Shown here one piece after another: positions 1-12,965 of a DNA stretch of 64,000 bases. The notes below the pieces were generated by a model. The model was not told where the DNA came from and did no database searches. It saw only the letters and a list, made by a program, of their open reading frames with translations. Every line of letters begins with the position of its first letter. The stretch's first letter is position 1. Position numbers and translations under genes: made by a program. Origin of the DNA: Lycocorax pyrrhopterus obiensis. Taxonomy: Eukaryota; Chordata; Aves; Passeriformes; Paradisaeidae. Where the stretch lies: assembly GCA_014706295.1 (NCBI GenBank), contig JACSVZ010000002.1, positions 136,510,682-136,574,681 on the forward strand, read 5' to 3'.

Positions 1-3000
1 GTATCTCTCCTAAGTTTGACAAACTGCCAAAGTTGATAGGAAAATCGCCTCGGACAGATGTTCACCAGTTCTCTGAGCACCCTTGGATGCAGTTTGTTAT
101 GGATTAGAAACTTGTAAAGAAAATATTGTGCTCCAGATAACAAACTTATGAATACACTCATCATCTACAAATAGAGGAAATAGGATACATAAGCAATAGA
201 AATTCAGAAGAAAACTTTTTTTTAACTTGTCCAGTCCAAATACCACAAACTTCTTTCAAGAGAGATGCTAACTATAAAAGGATAGAAACCTTAAAAGAAA
301 ATTAATTTATTACATGTTATGATAGCAACAAATATCCCTGTACCATAGTTTGAGGATTTCTCTTTAAAGGTCTTGCAGCTATTTTTTTTTTCACATTTCC
401 ATGTTTGATAGTTTGAGTACCAGGAAAATAAAACTAAACATAAATAAAAAATAGCAAATGTTTTGATTTTGACTCAAACAATTTTTCTAGGGTAATGTTT
501 TCAGCAGCATACACTTGATTTCTCAAAGCTTTCAGATATTAAGGTTCTAAATACAATTAAAATGTGACGAAAAACAAATAAAGAACATTCCATTTCAACA
601 AGAAACTGAAAAAGAGTTGAAGATTATTTTAAAAAATACTCTACAGAGTTTTGACAGGCTTTATTATTCTGTTTGGCTAAAGAAAAATTAAAAACAACAA
701 AAGAAAACCATCTAATAAAAAGCACAAAACACCACGAAGTTTTCTTATTGGTTTATTTGTATTTTTTTCCAAACGCTTCTGGGAAAGGGTTGATATAATT
801 TATTTTTATAAAAGGATAAAATCAGGTGCAATTTATCATGAGCTCACAGACCTCAAAAAAAAGTTACAGCTGTCCTGAAGAAACAACATAAGCTATCCCA
901 AAAAACACACAAACTCACTCTCCTGTCTTCATGTTTTGTGAGACTGTTAATATCAAACCTACAGAACTGTTCAGTTTTTAACTGCCAAAGAAATACCAAG
1001 CTTTCCTAGGCTGTCCTGGTAAATTAATACTATTCTAAGTGTCTAAGTAATTTCATATTTCATTTGGGGACGCAAATATATTCTATAAACAAATGTATTC
1101 TATAAACTAGTTCTCCAAGAAGTGACTACATCATGTAACTTAATGTAGTTTTCTCAAGCAATATATACTAGGCCGTAAATGTATTTATACCTACTTCAAT
1201 TTACTCTCTTTTGGGGCTTCTATTCTGATGTAGCTGGGAAAGGGTTTCCATCCTTTTTTCTCGAATTTGACAAGATACATAGCTGACCAAAATTATCCCT
1301 TTTAGGACTTAAAGGAACTGGTTCTGCATTCAAAAAATTATTAGGCAGAGTAAAATAATTTACAGGAGCTAGTTGGAAAAAAATATCCTATGCAATTGGT
1401 GCATTTGAGAGATTGCATCCACAGTCTTATACTGAATTTGCTTTCATAAACAAAACCAAGTTGAACAAAATGTTACATGAATAACAGATTTAAATGAATT
1501 AAACCATCCCTAAACCCCATTTGTATTCATTTACATTTATATCAAACATTTCCTTCATTACTTTAAAACTTTCCTGAATGCATTGTTTGCGACACTTTTA
1601 TATACTTTTTAAATTTTGTATTAGCATCAGTTCGTCTCTGAATTTGAAACAGACTATTTCTGTCATTACTTAGTTTTCCAAAGGAGCAGAAATGATAGGG
1701 TTTGATTTTTTTGTTTTGTTTGGGGTTTTGTTGCTGTTTAGTTTAGTTGTTTTTTTTTTTTTAATTGAAGTACAAATACTTTTTAGATTTCTTTAGAGAA
1801 TGTCAATAAACTTCCTTTAAAACAGACAGGAAAAAACCAAGCTGTTTCCTGGGCTTTTGTCAGACAATCACATGTTAAAAAACTTGATTTTAGGAAAGTG
1901 TATTAATATTCATTTGAATTCATATTTATTTTAATTCACTAAGGAGTAAATTATATTCACATTTTTTAGTGCCAGTTCTACCACTTATGTTTCAGCTTCC
2001 CTGTACTATGTATTTGTTTCAAAAATTCCTAAGCAGTTAGGTTCAGAGCCTGCCAGAGCCTCTCTTCTTGATAAACTCATACTAGTCCCTCATTGTAAAT
2101 AATTCATTCATAATAAATAGAAATAATTTACTGGTGTTTTAAGGTTAGCAGAAAAACAGTAAATTTTCAGACAGCTTAATTATTAATGCCATAATTAAAA
2201 CTTTAAAAAACCCACAACTATAAAATTGGAAATTTCAGTGTGAGGCATCAAATAGCGAAGAGAAATAGAAGGCATATGGGCTGTTCTCCTGGAATGTAAC
2301 TTGAAAGCCTATCAATAAAACTGTGTGTGAGTCCACTGCTTAGTTTATTTGTTGGACTAAAATATTAGTAATTATAATGCTCTCTTTCAGATAATGCAGA
2401 TGTAAAAAAAAGGTGCAATTCACAGCAGAAATTGTTATAGAGTATATTTTAGTGGAAACACTATTTCTGTAATATATTAGTGTAAGCATTTGGAATAAGT
2501 TTTTTATATATAGGCTTGCTCGAAAAGTCAAAAATAAATTCATTGGTTAAGCTCATTTTTGTATTTTATTTTACATTTTGCTTACTTTTTTGTCTTACAT
2601 ATTTGTTTGTGCCCTCTTTTACAATTTATTCTGCTTTTTGAGATTTGCACTTCATGTTAAATACACTAGGAGATGGCTAGGATGGGTATTTGTTTTCCTG
2701 TGATCAGTACCACTGTGATACAAAAAATTAGTATTACTATTTGTGCCTAAGGAAAAAAACAACACCTTATGCTAATATTATTTCTCTTAAATAGTCCTTA
2801 TTTCCTTTGTAGCCTTATAAAAAGAGGAAAGGACCTCTAATCATAAATAAAATTTGTTACATGTATTAACTATGAATCAGGCATGTTCTTTTGTGTTTTA
2901 AGGTTTTTGAAACAGAAAAGAAAATCCTTATTTTTTCAGATATTATTTCACAAAGAAGGACATTAACAGTAAAAGGAGGCATGATTTCTGGTGATGTTAG

Positions 3001-4157
3001 AAAGCTATCTTTTTTGAAAAGATAAACTCCTGTTGAAACTATTTGGGATACTAAGTTTGGAAACAGCTATTATCCTAAATAAATCTGTACAGTTTGCAGT
3101 TGCACAGCACTGAATTAAGTTAATAATTGCCAAAGTATTTTCTAACAAGAAATATCTAGAAAACATATCAGGTTAAGGGAAAGCTGAAAGAATAATATAA
3201 AGAAAACAAAGATAACCATCTCCTTTCATTTAAAATTATCCTTACACTACTTTTGCATATCTCACTGAAAGATTTTGCAGGTTTCTAACCAGTGATGATG
3301 TACTGAAGGCAGAGCCCCAGGCTACAGTAGCCCCTAGTACAGGGATAGCAAGATAGGAATGTTCTTTTTCTCTTACCCTTTCTCTTTGTGAAACTCAGGC
3401 CCATCTTGGAGGTGACTAAAGGGGGCCTTGGGCAAAAGAAATGGTCACTTACTACACAAATGCATTTTGACAAAATCGCACTGGAGTTAGGATTTGAAAA
3501 GGTAACTTGTCTGTCTTTCCCTTCCTGTAACTCGGGGTAAATAAAAGATAAGAATGTGATTCTTAAAAGGAAAACAATTTTGAAAGAAAAGAGAACACTG
3601 GTGCACACTGGAAAAGTACAATACTGAAGACTTGTTATCACTTCAGCAGAGATTCAAAATCTGTAGTCCTTCAGTGAAACACCAGGCAAAGACCAATCAC
3701 TCTTTAACAACATCTCAGATTAATGCCCATTATTTGTTTTACTGACTGTATCAAAGGAAATATGATACACAACTAGATTTGTTTAGTCATTAGTAAAAGA
3801 GCATTTTAATTCATTACATACTATTTCTTGAAACAAAGAATACTGGATGAACTAAATATTAGTATGTGAAAAGAAACAGTTCAAGTATGTGATTCAACAA
3901 GGACAAAGCTTGCTGTTTGATATTTGAATTTTTTATGCAAAAGCTACAAGCATTCACCACCATATATTGACACACTGACATTTTGCAAGATAATGCATAA
4001 AAATCTATGTAATCCCACTTTGAAACGCCGTGGCATATACAATTTATATACACATTACTGCATACATATATCTAACTTAGTTGTGAAATTGTTGTGCTAA
4101 TGTTAACAATGTAGAATTTTCTTATTCAAAAAGTTAGAAAAATATACCATCATATAT
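1..4157. other. AT-rich intron sequence, no assignable feature
   Basis: No exon, RNA gene or recognisable repeat was seen on either strand. The stretch holds homopolymer A and T runs (for example 1750-1762) and scattered AATAAA-like hexamers expected by composition. A 118-codon minus-strand frame at 3285-3641 has no recognisable domain and is treated as chance. Confidence 0.6.
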
Positions 4158-4295
4158 TTCACAGAATCGCAGAATAGGTAAGGCTGGAAGGGAGCACAGT
4201 GAGTCATCTAGTCCAACCTTCCTGCTCAAGCAGGGTCATCCCAGACCACATTGCACAGGACTGTGTCCAGACAGTTCTCGAATATCTCCAGTGAG
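4158..4295 (-). mobile_element. CR1 LINE 3' end fragment
   Basis: Plus-strand sequence opens with CACAGAATCGCAGAAT and continues with CTGGAAGGGAGCACAGTGAG and TCATCTAGTCCAACC, which is the reverse complement of a CR1 3' untranslated end, so the element is on the minus strand. It is very similar to the start of the long CR1 at 34886, including the GAGCACAGTGAGTCATCT variant, so both belong to the same CR1 subfamily. Severely 5'-truncated; similarity ends near 4295, shortly before an LTR. Confidence 0.85.
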
Positions 4296-4360
4296 GGAGG
4301 CAATTTGTGTAACTTTTGTTTGCAAAGGCCAAGGAACCAGTGTTAGTATAATCATCTCAA

Positions 4361-5431
4361 GGTTTGTGTTGCAAGGTTTTGATAATGGAGGGGCCGCAGG
4401 GGTGGATTCTGTGAGAAGCTGCTGGAAGCTTCCTCCGTGTCTGACAGAACCAATACCAGCTGACTCCAAGACAGACCTTCTGCTGCCAAGGATGAGCCCA
4501 TCAGCTGCAGTAGTAGCACCTCTGGGATAATGTATTTAAGAATGGGGAAAAAGTGCTCAAAATAGAGCAGCTGCAGAGAGAAGAATACAAGAGACAATGC
4601 TCTGCCTCACCAGGGTCAGAGAGGAAGGAGAAAAGGTGCTTCAGACACCACAGAAGGGATTCACACCTTGCACACCCTACACTCTGTGGTGAAGACCATG
4701 GAGAGGCAGCTGTGCCCATGAAGTCCATGGAGGTCCACAGTAGAGCAGAGATCCACCTGCAGCCCCTGGAGGACCCACACCTGCAGCAGGTGGATGCCCA
4801 AAGGAGGCTGTGATCCTGTGCTGGAGGCCTGTGCTGGAGCAGGTTCCTGGCAGAACCTGTGGGCCCATGGAGAGAGAAGCCTGTGCTGGAGCAGGTTTGC
4901 TGGCAGCATTTGTGACCCTTCAGACCTGTGCTGGAGCACCCGAAAGGGACCCATGGTGGAGCACACTGTGAAGAACTGCAGCCTGTGGGAAGAACCCACA
5001 TTGGAGATGTTTGTGGAAGACTGCCTCTCATGGGAGGGACTCCATGCTAGAGCAGAGGAAAAGCGTGAGGAGTCCTTTCCCGTGAGGAGGAAGCAACAGG
5101 AGAGACAACATGTGATGAACTGACTGTCCCCTGGTGCCACTGAGAAGGAGGAGGGATAAAGTTAAGCCCAAGAAGAAGGGAGGAGTGAGGGGAAAGTGTT
5201 TAAAGATTTAGTTCTTTATTTCTCATTATCGTACACTGATTTGGATTGGAAGCAAATTAAATTAATTTCCCCAAGTCAAGACTGTGATGCATGCGATGAT
5301 AACTGGTAACCTGCCCTTATCTTGACCCATAAGCTTTTTGTTGTATTTCATCTCCCCTGTCCTGCTGAGGAGTAGAGTGATAGAGCCACTTTGGTGGGCA
5401 CCTGACATTCAGCCAGAGTCAATCCACCACA
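4361..5431 (+). mobile_element. Solo LTR of an ERVL-type endogenous retrovirus, copy 1, with internal tandem repeat
   Basis: Shares its start (TTGCAAGGTTTTG), a TATA-like TATTTAAG at about 4533, and its end (CATAAGCTTTTTG, CTGTCCTGCTGAGGAG, CCACCACA) with copies at 9505 and 60628. The centre carries several spaced copies of TGTGCTGGAG (near 4817, 4830, 4882 and 4926), about 45-50 bp apart for the main units, a minisatellite known inside LTRs of this bird ERV family. No primer-binding site or gag/pol follows the 3' end, so this is a solo LTR. Frames of up to 176 codons crossing it are products of the GC-rich repeat and not genes. Avian ERVL assignment rests on recalled LTR structure; the 5' boundary is approximate. 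Confidence 0.75.
4817..4960 (+). repeat. Minisatellite inside LTR copy 1
   Basis: Imperfect units built round TGTGCTGGAGCAGGTT followed by CTGGCAG and a CCCATGG-type spacer. At least three main units are visible. The copy at 9505 lacks most of these units and the copy at 60628 lacks the region altogether, so unit number varies between family members. Confidence 0.7.
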
Positions 5432-8400
5432 TCACCTATCTTATCTTGAAAATTAAGACTTAAATATTGAGGAGAAAAGGCACTGAAAAAGCAGAAATTA
5501 GGAAAATAAAAATTAATAACTTATGAATCAAGAACATATATATTTCTCAGTGTAAATAAGGATGACGAATAATGTGAATTACACCATATGTCTCCACAGT
5601 ACGTGCACTCAAAACATAATCTTAAAGATACATAGCAGACAAACAGTTTTGGACCAGTTTCAGCAGTCTTAGGCTATGCTTACCAATTTACATGGTAATA
5701 GATTGGAGATTGTTTACATTTATTTGTAATGGGGTTTAGGTATTGCTGTGATCAGTAAACAAACAGAAATTTGAATCACCTAACAGATGATACCTTCTCC
5801 TAAATATTATAATATTTGTATGTATCTTCAAATAAAAGAGATAGTTTTGTCTATTACCTATTACTGTTGAAGTGTGAGTATTTTTTATAAACAAAGGATG
5901 GAAGTTCATTTGCAAGAGACCAATCTATTGCCATGTGATATTCAGTTATATTTTAAAGGTTATCAATACCCTTATTTCCTTCTAATGATCAGATTTTTAT
6001 CTACAGATTTCATGTCTTTGGAAATCCAGATATAAATAAAAAAAGTTCACCTTAACCACTATTTTTACCCAGAAAAACTAGTGTGATTTACTCTCCCTCA
6101 ATTGTGACCACAATAGGTTTTATATTTATTTTATATTTATTTTCTTTTTTTCTTCCTCATTTGCCTAAAAGATAGGAAAGAAGAATCTCATCTAATGAGT
6201 AGTGTGGCTATTTTTTTAGCAATTGGCAAGAGTGAGGATAGGGAATGAATCTTGCATGTTTTTAAATACAAACAGGATGGAACAATGCCTGTAGCCAAAT
6301 GATGAGAAAACTCCAGCTGTGCCTGACTGCTCCAGTTGAGAGAGAGACCCATTACAGTGTTGCAGCACCTTCTCTGCACTCCTGGGTCCCATTACAGAAG
6401 AAACAGATATGCAAAGGGAGGAAAGGAGATGAGGAGGAGGATTTAAGCATACAGTCTTTTCCCTATATGAATTCATGAGATGTTTAGTCTATAATGTGCT
6501 ATACAGAACAGCCATTCAAGGGTATAGAGTCAGTTCTATTCTGCCCAAATTCTATGGGGAGAAAAAAATCTATAAAAAAAGAGTTGTTCTTTCCCTACTA
6601 TGTAGGCAGTGATAACCGTCTTCACCCTTGCTGAATTGTGCCCATTGCCAGGGTACTTCTCATTTCCTGATCATATAAATTGATGAGCCAGAATGTGAAC
6701 CTTTCACAAAGAAAAAAATGGGGATAATTAATTAAAGGAGGATAATTTGTCTAATGACACTCATGGGAAAGTCAGATGAGGTTCCTCTGAGAATGAAGTA
6801 AGAAAACAATGGCAGACACCATTAGAAGTAATATTTTATGTATATCACAAGCGCTTAACATTTCTAGTATAAAGAAATCATGTTGCAGCCATTCTCCATG
6901 AAAACAGATTTTTCAGAGGGACATCAGTTATATCAACATGATTTTTATTGCATAATTTATCCGAAGTTTTCTACTACTAGCATAAAATATTTCATAACTA
7001 TGTTCCATTACATATTTTAGGTACTTATAGACTTTATGGATATACATATTCCATCTCTTCCTATTCAGGACCGTGTTCCACATCTAAAGTTGAGTTATTT
7101 ACTACTCAGCCAGCAATAAGCTGGCCCAGCTAATGAATGACCCCTCTGGGGCTTTAAATAATAACCACACCTCCAATAAAATAAATTACTCTCTTAATTT
7201 AAGTTTAGAAAATGAACTGTTATGTAGAACGCTATCCACACAAACAATTTAATAGCACAATGGGACTTCTCATTCATATAAAAATTCACAAAAACTGGGG
7301 TATTTCCTAAATTTCTGTTGAAATATTGCTAAATCACATATCTTGTTAATTCCAGATTTGCTTGCAAAAACAGCTGGTATTTTATCACTTAAAAAATTTT
7401 AGTTAAAGTTGTGAGAATTAGCAACAATATTTGTATTCCATCTATGCTGCCTCAAGAAATTTCTGTTGCCTTCATAACTTTATTGTCCCAACCCCTGTCA
7501 GTATGGCCTTTCTCCTTCAGACATATTGAAGTAATACTTGCATTGTTTCAGTATAATTTTGATGTCAAGATGCACGTCAAGAGAGACATTGTGTTCTTCT
7601 GAAACTGCAGTGTGTATATGTATCTTTACCTTCCTCTTTGCCTATTCAATCCCCTTTGCTTCCCAATCACTCTAGCTTTTAATCAATCACACTTTTCTTC
7701 TTCAGCTAATTTCCCTCTATCAAGAATCTCAACAATGGGTTGGAAAGAGGCAGGCTACATTTGCTTTCATTAACACAGCTACTTCAACCTGGAGCAACTA
7801 TATTGGGGCATAGTTACCTAATTCAGGATAGCTTTTCCTTAATGTACTTGACTGTAGCTGGACCAAAGATGGATCACTGAATAATTTGAAGAAAGTTTCA
7901 TGTAACTTTTTTAATTTAAAGATTAAAATACAATTTTACATTCTAAAGTGCTATATTACATATTTAAGCCTCAAAAAATAGTTTCATTAAAGAGAAAACA
8001 TCTATGAATTTCAGCAGCTCTCCCTTAATACAACTTTTAATAGCAGACAACTACATTGCTAACTTTCTTCATGGAACTACAGATACTAGGCACTCTCAAG
8101 GAAAAATAAATGGAAAATAATACTAAGGAATTTCATCTAAGTCTGCAATTCTTTACATGAACAGTTTCAATGTGAATACACAGAATATCCCTTAGACCAG
8201 CGGTTACTGCTTGGCCTGTCAAAAGGGGAAAACAATGTGAATGGGTAGTCACCATATCCAGAATTGTCTGAAATAATTTTCAAGGTAGCACTAAGCCTAA
8301 AATTCATTTATTAGCAGTTACATAAATGATATAATTTCTGTTCCTGAATCATCTTTATTTAAGTGGTGGGGCTTTTCTCATTTTAAAATAAGAATGGTTT

Positions 8401-9504
8401 CCTTCCATAGACTAAATCAAATGTAAGCATGTTGTTAATCATCACAAAATAACTGAGCTGGAGAGAATGTGGTCCTTTGATATTCACAAAATATTCTAGG
8501 TTATAATAAGAACATGCAATACACTCTTTTAATAATATGAGGAGTAACAGGAATCTCATTTGTGCCATTGATGATTTGACTAAGGCCTTTCACTCCTCTT
8601 TAGAAAATCTTTAGGAAAATAAAATGTTTCACTGGACTAAATAGCTTCATCTCTAACTGTCAGTATGCTTTTGAAGAACATATAAATGAAAATTAGCTAA
8701 TTCAGGGGATTTTTTCTGGCACTATGGGAGTCAGCATTGTACACAGAATTTTGATCCTTTTGCTATGAATAGTGCTCTTGTTTTTCATCTTTAATGGTAA
8801 ATGTGTGCAGATAGAAGTCCAAACCCAAGACTGTTGAAGCTGTCATGGAGAATGTATCTCTTGACACATACAGAGTTGGTCTGTGACAACAGTGAGCCTA
8901 TTTGCAAATAGTATATTAGTATATGTAGAACCTTTCAAATCTGCTGATCAAGGCAACCTGTGCCAGCTCTGCAATTCTTCTTTAATGGCAATCAATAACT
9001 TTGTCATCTGATACCTTGAATAATGGTTCCCTGCATCATATTCTGAATATACATGTGACTATATGACACCACCAAGGTTTCAACTTGATAGCAACTTTAT
9101 AGTCACTTAAACTTTTTCAGTTTTGCTGAGCTAAACATGTAGTAGGGATGTAAGACTGTTAGTTCCACCTTGCTTTTGCCTTTTTCAGAAGGTCATAGAG
9201 CAAAAAGAAAAGTCTCTAGATAAACAGTTACCAAGACTTATTTATATGGCTTGTTTTCTTTCCCAAGCTTCTGGTCCCATGATCCTTCAACCTGCTTCTT
9301 TCTAGTTGAATCAGTTATTCCCTTCTGAGACAACGTAACCATATCTTTCCAAAAGGAAGCTACAACAGACTAAAACCAAATCCACAAAAAACCCCAATCC
9401 CAAAACGCAGAATACTGTTCTCTGCCAAACACACACACACAAAACTGTTTCCAGATCAACTCTATGAAAACAAAGCAGGGTTTGCTCCAACAAAAGTCAT
9501 TTAT
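5432..9504. other. AT-rich intron sequence, no assignable feature
   Basis: No exon, RNA gene or clear repeat recognised. Short microsatellite near 9430 (ACACAC). Minus-strand frames at 6188-6476 show no domain. Confidence 0.55.
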
Positions 9505-10425
9505 TGTGTTTTTACTGGGTTTAGACAGCAAGGTTTTGGTAGTCATGGGTCTGCAGAAGTGACCTCTGTGAGAAGAGGCTGCTCCCATGTTGGACAGAGC
9601 CAACTCTAAGAAGGACCTACTTCTGGTCAAAGTTGAACCCAACAGAAGTGGTGGTGGTGCCCTTGTGATAACATATTTAAGAAAGAGTAAAAAAATGCTG
9701 CAAAGCAACTGTGGCAGAGGATCAGTAAAAGTAGGTAAGAAATAGCCCTGCAAACTCAAAGGTCAGAGAAGGAAGGGAAGAGGTGCTCCAGGCATCAGAG
9801 CAGAGATTCCCCTGCAGCCCATGGTGAAGACCACAGGGAAGCAGGTTCTCTGTCTGCAGCACATGGAGGTCTCTGCTGGGACCTGTGGATGACCCCACAG
9901 TGCAGCAAGTGGATAAGCCCTGAAAGGATCTGCAACTAGTGGAGCAGTCCATTCCTGAAGGACCACACCCCATGGAAAGGACGCATGCTCTAAAAGAACT
10001 GCAGATGATGGGAAGGACCCCACAATGAAGCAGGAGAAGAGCATGAGGAGGAAGGAGTAGCAGAGACTAAGTGTTATGAACTGACTACAGTCCCCATTCC
10101 CCATTCCTGATCCACCCTTACTGCTTGGGTGAAGGAAAAGAAGAGATGGGAATAAAGGAGTGGAGTCTGGGAAAAAGAGGAGGTAGAGGAAATTTTTGAG
10201 GTTTGTTTTCACTTTGTACTACTCTACTTTGTTTTTATTTGGCAATAAATCAAATAAAACTTCCCTTAGTTGAGTCTGTCTGTGACAGTAACTGCTAAGT
10301 TTTTTTTCCCATTCTCATCTCAACCCATGAGTTTTTTCATCTGGTTTTCTTCCCCTGTTCTGTTGAGGAGGGGGAGTGGGAGCAGCCTTGTAGACCTATT
10401 GCAGTCAAACAAGGTTATCCAGCAC
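9505..10425 (+). mobile_element. Solo LTR of an ERVL-type endogenous retrovirus, copy 2
   Basis: Begins TGTGTTTTTACTGGGTTTAG and GCAAGGTTTTGG, has TATTTAAG near 9675, and ends with CAACCCATGAG, CCCCTGTTCTGTTGAGGAGG and a CCAGCACA terminus. It is colinear with copy 1 over the first 300 bp and the last 200 bp but has a shorter, more diverged centre. No internal retroviral sequence adjoins either end. I see no convincing target-site duplication. Confidence 0.72.
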
Positions 10426-12019
10426 AGAGATGCCTGAAAATTTTATCTAAACCTGGTTGTTGAATGTAGACATTTTCCAAGTTAGAAATGGAGTGCTTTC
10501 ACACCCCTTACCCCCAAAAAAGAAACTAATAATAAGAGAGAGAGACGTTGCTAGGAGCTCTGATGAGACTGCAGCTCAGACTAAGCTCTTGGGGATTCCA
10601 GTTTCTGTAAGCTAAATCCTCTTAAACAAGTGAGTAAGCCTATGCAAATCAGAATTTTACAAACTGAATCTGGTTAGATATCCCCTTGCCAAATTTCAGG
10701 TCACTGATGCAATGTGCAAGAAAGTTAGAACTTATCAAAAAGGTTGTCTTCCTTTTTTTTTTTTTTTTACTGGCTACAATGGAATGCATTTTCCTGAAAT
10801 CATGGTCTTTAACGCTACTAAGTGTTTTTCTTGCATTTGCTCATAAGCATTTCAAGTGAAATAGCCACTGAGTACAGATAATTTCAGCCCAAAAACCAGT
10901 TAAGGTTCACAGTTTCTAAATGGTAAACAATAAATTAATTCTTGCCTTAGGAAATGACGATTCAACCTCAAAGTAATGAATTGGTTATGCCAATAATATG
11001 TTTTATTGTTTCAGTCTCTATTATGGTTAAAATATACAAATTAGAGAAAAGAGTTTATTTACATACAGATGGGAGAAGAAGAAGTAAAATTTAGAAAGGA
11101 ATTTCCCCATTACACCAGGAAGCTCACTACTATGACAGTGTGTCTAAGCTGTAATATTAAAATACTGGAAAAATGCCAATGTGATGATAAGAATCACTTT
11201 TCCAGTCCATGTATTGAAATAAATTGTCTATAAGTTGCATGCTTTAAGTGAATATTTGCACATTAAGAGAAGACTAAGAAATATCTAAAGAGCATGAGAA
11301 AAAAGTGCACCATTCCAAATAGCATGTACATCCAATTTAATACCAAATTTTTTAAGATAAAAATAAATAATGACTGAAACTGAAAGTGTGGCTTCTAAAT
11401 TATAAAGATATTTAATGGATAGTTTAATGTATTTCTAAAATATAAACTTTAGATCAATTACAGGACAGTGAACACAACCACCTAAAAAAATATAGAAGCA
11501 CCTCATTTCTCCCTCCTGTTGTTTTCTCCTTCTTATGTCCACCTCCTTGCTGTACTGAACCTTACTTATATAGCTTATACAACTTGGAATATAAATAGTA
11601 ATGTTATTTATTGAAACAGAAGTATAAAATAAATTAGGACCACAGAAAACAAAAGGACTGATTCAGGCTGATTCAAAATATATTCAATTATAATAGTTCA
11701 TTAACCTTTTAATTTGTCTTGATACACAATACCATGTCTTTGTCTTATGTCTAATGCACAGACCTCATTTTTCGCAGTCTATATTAATGGCATTTCCATT
11801 AAATCTGATGAGAAAAGAGAAAATACAGTTCATATAATTCAGGAAATATTCTTCAGGAATCTTATAGATGTATGATGTTTATTAAAGCACAGCATCACAT
11901 GTAAGTTACAAGACAGAGTCAAAAAATACTTAACTGTCCTGTGGCACAGATCCCTGCACACACTACTTCATTTTGCTTACCAGATACAGCTTTTTATCTG
12001 CCTTAGTGCTGCACAGTAG
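10426..12019. other. AT-rich intron sequence
   Basis: Contains a poly-T run near 10750-10768; otherwise nothing that I can assign. Confidence 0.55.
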
Positions 12020-12965
12020 TGCTGATTATCAGGTGTGAGTGGTGTTCCCCAGGGTCGGTTACTGAGACCGGCTCTTAATATGACATGGACAGCAGGAATG
12101 AGGGCATCTGTAGCAAGTTCGCCAACACCGAGCTGTGGTGAAGTTGACACGCTGGGGAGAAGAGATGTCATTCAGTGGGACTTAACAGTCTTGAGAGTTG
12201 AGCCTGTGTGAACCTCATGGAGTTCAACAAGACCAAGTGCAAGGTCTTGCAGCTGGATAAGGGTAACCCAAAGCACAAATACAGGCTGGGCAGAGACTGT
12301 ATTTAGAGCAGGTCTGAGGATGACTTGGGGGTGTTTGTTGACAGAAAGCTCAACATAACCAGCAAAGTGCTCTCGCAACCCAGAAAGCCAACTGTATCCT
12401 GGGCTGCATCACAAGGAATGTGATCAGCAGGTCAAGGAAGGTGATTCTGGCCCTCTACTCTACTCTTGTAAGACCCCCACTGGAGTACTGCATCCATCTC
12501 TGGGGTTCTCAGCACAGGAATGAATCTGTTGAAGCAAGTCCAGAGGAGGGCCACTAAGATGATCAGAGAGATGGAACACCTTTCCTATGAAGACAGGATG
12601 AGAAAGTTTGGGTTGTTTTTCCTAGAGAAGGTTTCAGGGGGACTTTACAGCAGCCTTCCAGTGCCTAAAAGGGCTGCTTGGAAGTTGAAGAGGGACTTTT
12701 TACAAGGGCATGTACTGACAGGACAAGGAGAAATAGCCTTAGACTGAAAGAAGAGAGATTTAGATCAGACATTAGGAAGAAATTCTATACTGTGAGTCAC
12801 TGGAATAGGTTGCCCAGAGAAGTTGTGGATTCCCCATCCCTGGAAGGGTTCAGGGACATGTTGAATGGTGTCCTGAGAAAGCTGATCTAGTGGGCGGCAT
12901 CCCTGCTTATAGTGGAAGGGTTGGCACTAAATGATCTTCCAAGCCAAACCATTCTGTGATACTAT
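12020..12965 (+). mobile_element. CR1 LINE, 5'-truncated, ORF2 C-terminal part and 3' end
   Basis: Starts in the reverse transcriptase region at GTGGTGTTCCCCAGG (the GVPQG motif) and runs through GGAGTACTGCATCC, GTCCAGAGGAGGGCCAC (the VQRRATK motif), GGAATAGGTTGCCCAGAGAA (WNRLPREVV) to the 3' untranslated end GCCAAACCATTCTGTGAT. CR1 ORF2 encodes endonuclease plus reverse transcriptase. The frame is broken: short plus-strand frames at 12520-12747 and 12678-12890 carry VQRRATKMIREMEHLSYEDR and [18 protein letters not shown] in different registers, so it is a dead copy. It lies antisense to CSMD3. Confidence 0.92.

Noticed and set aside
3285..3641. 118-codon minus-strand frame
   Set aside because: No domain, no splice context and no similarity I recognise; consistent with chance in intron sequence.
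4501..5140. Overlapping frames of 159-176 codons on the minus strand
   Set aside because: They cross the GC-rich LTR minisatellite and have no recognisable domain; open frames here follow from repeat composition.
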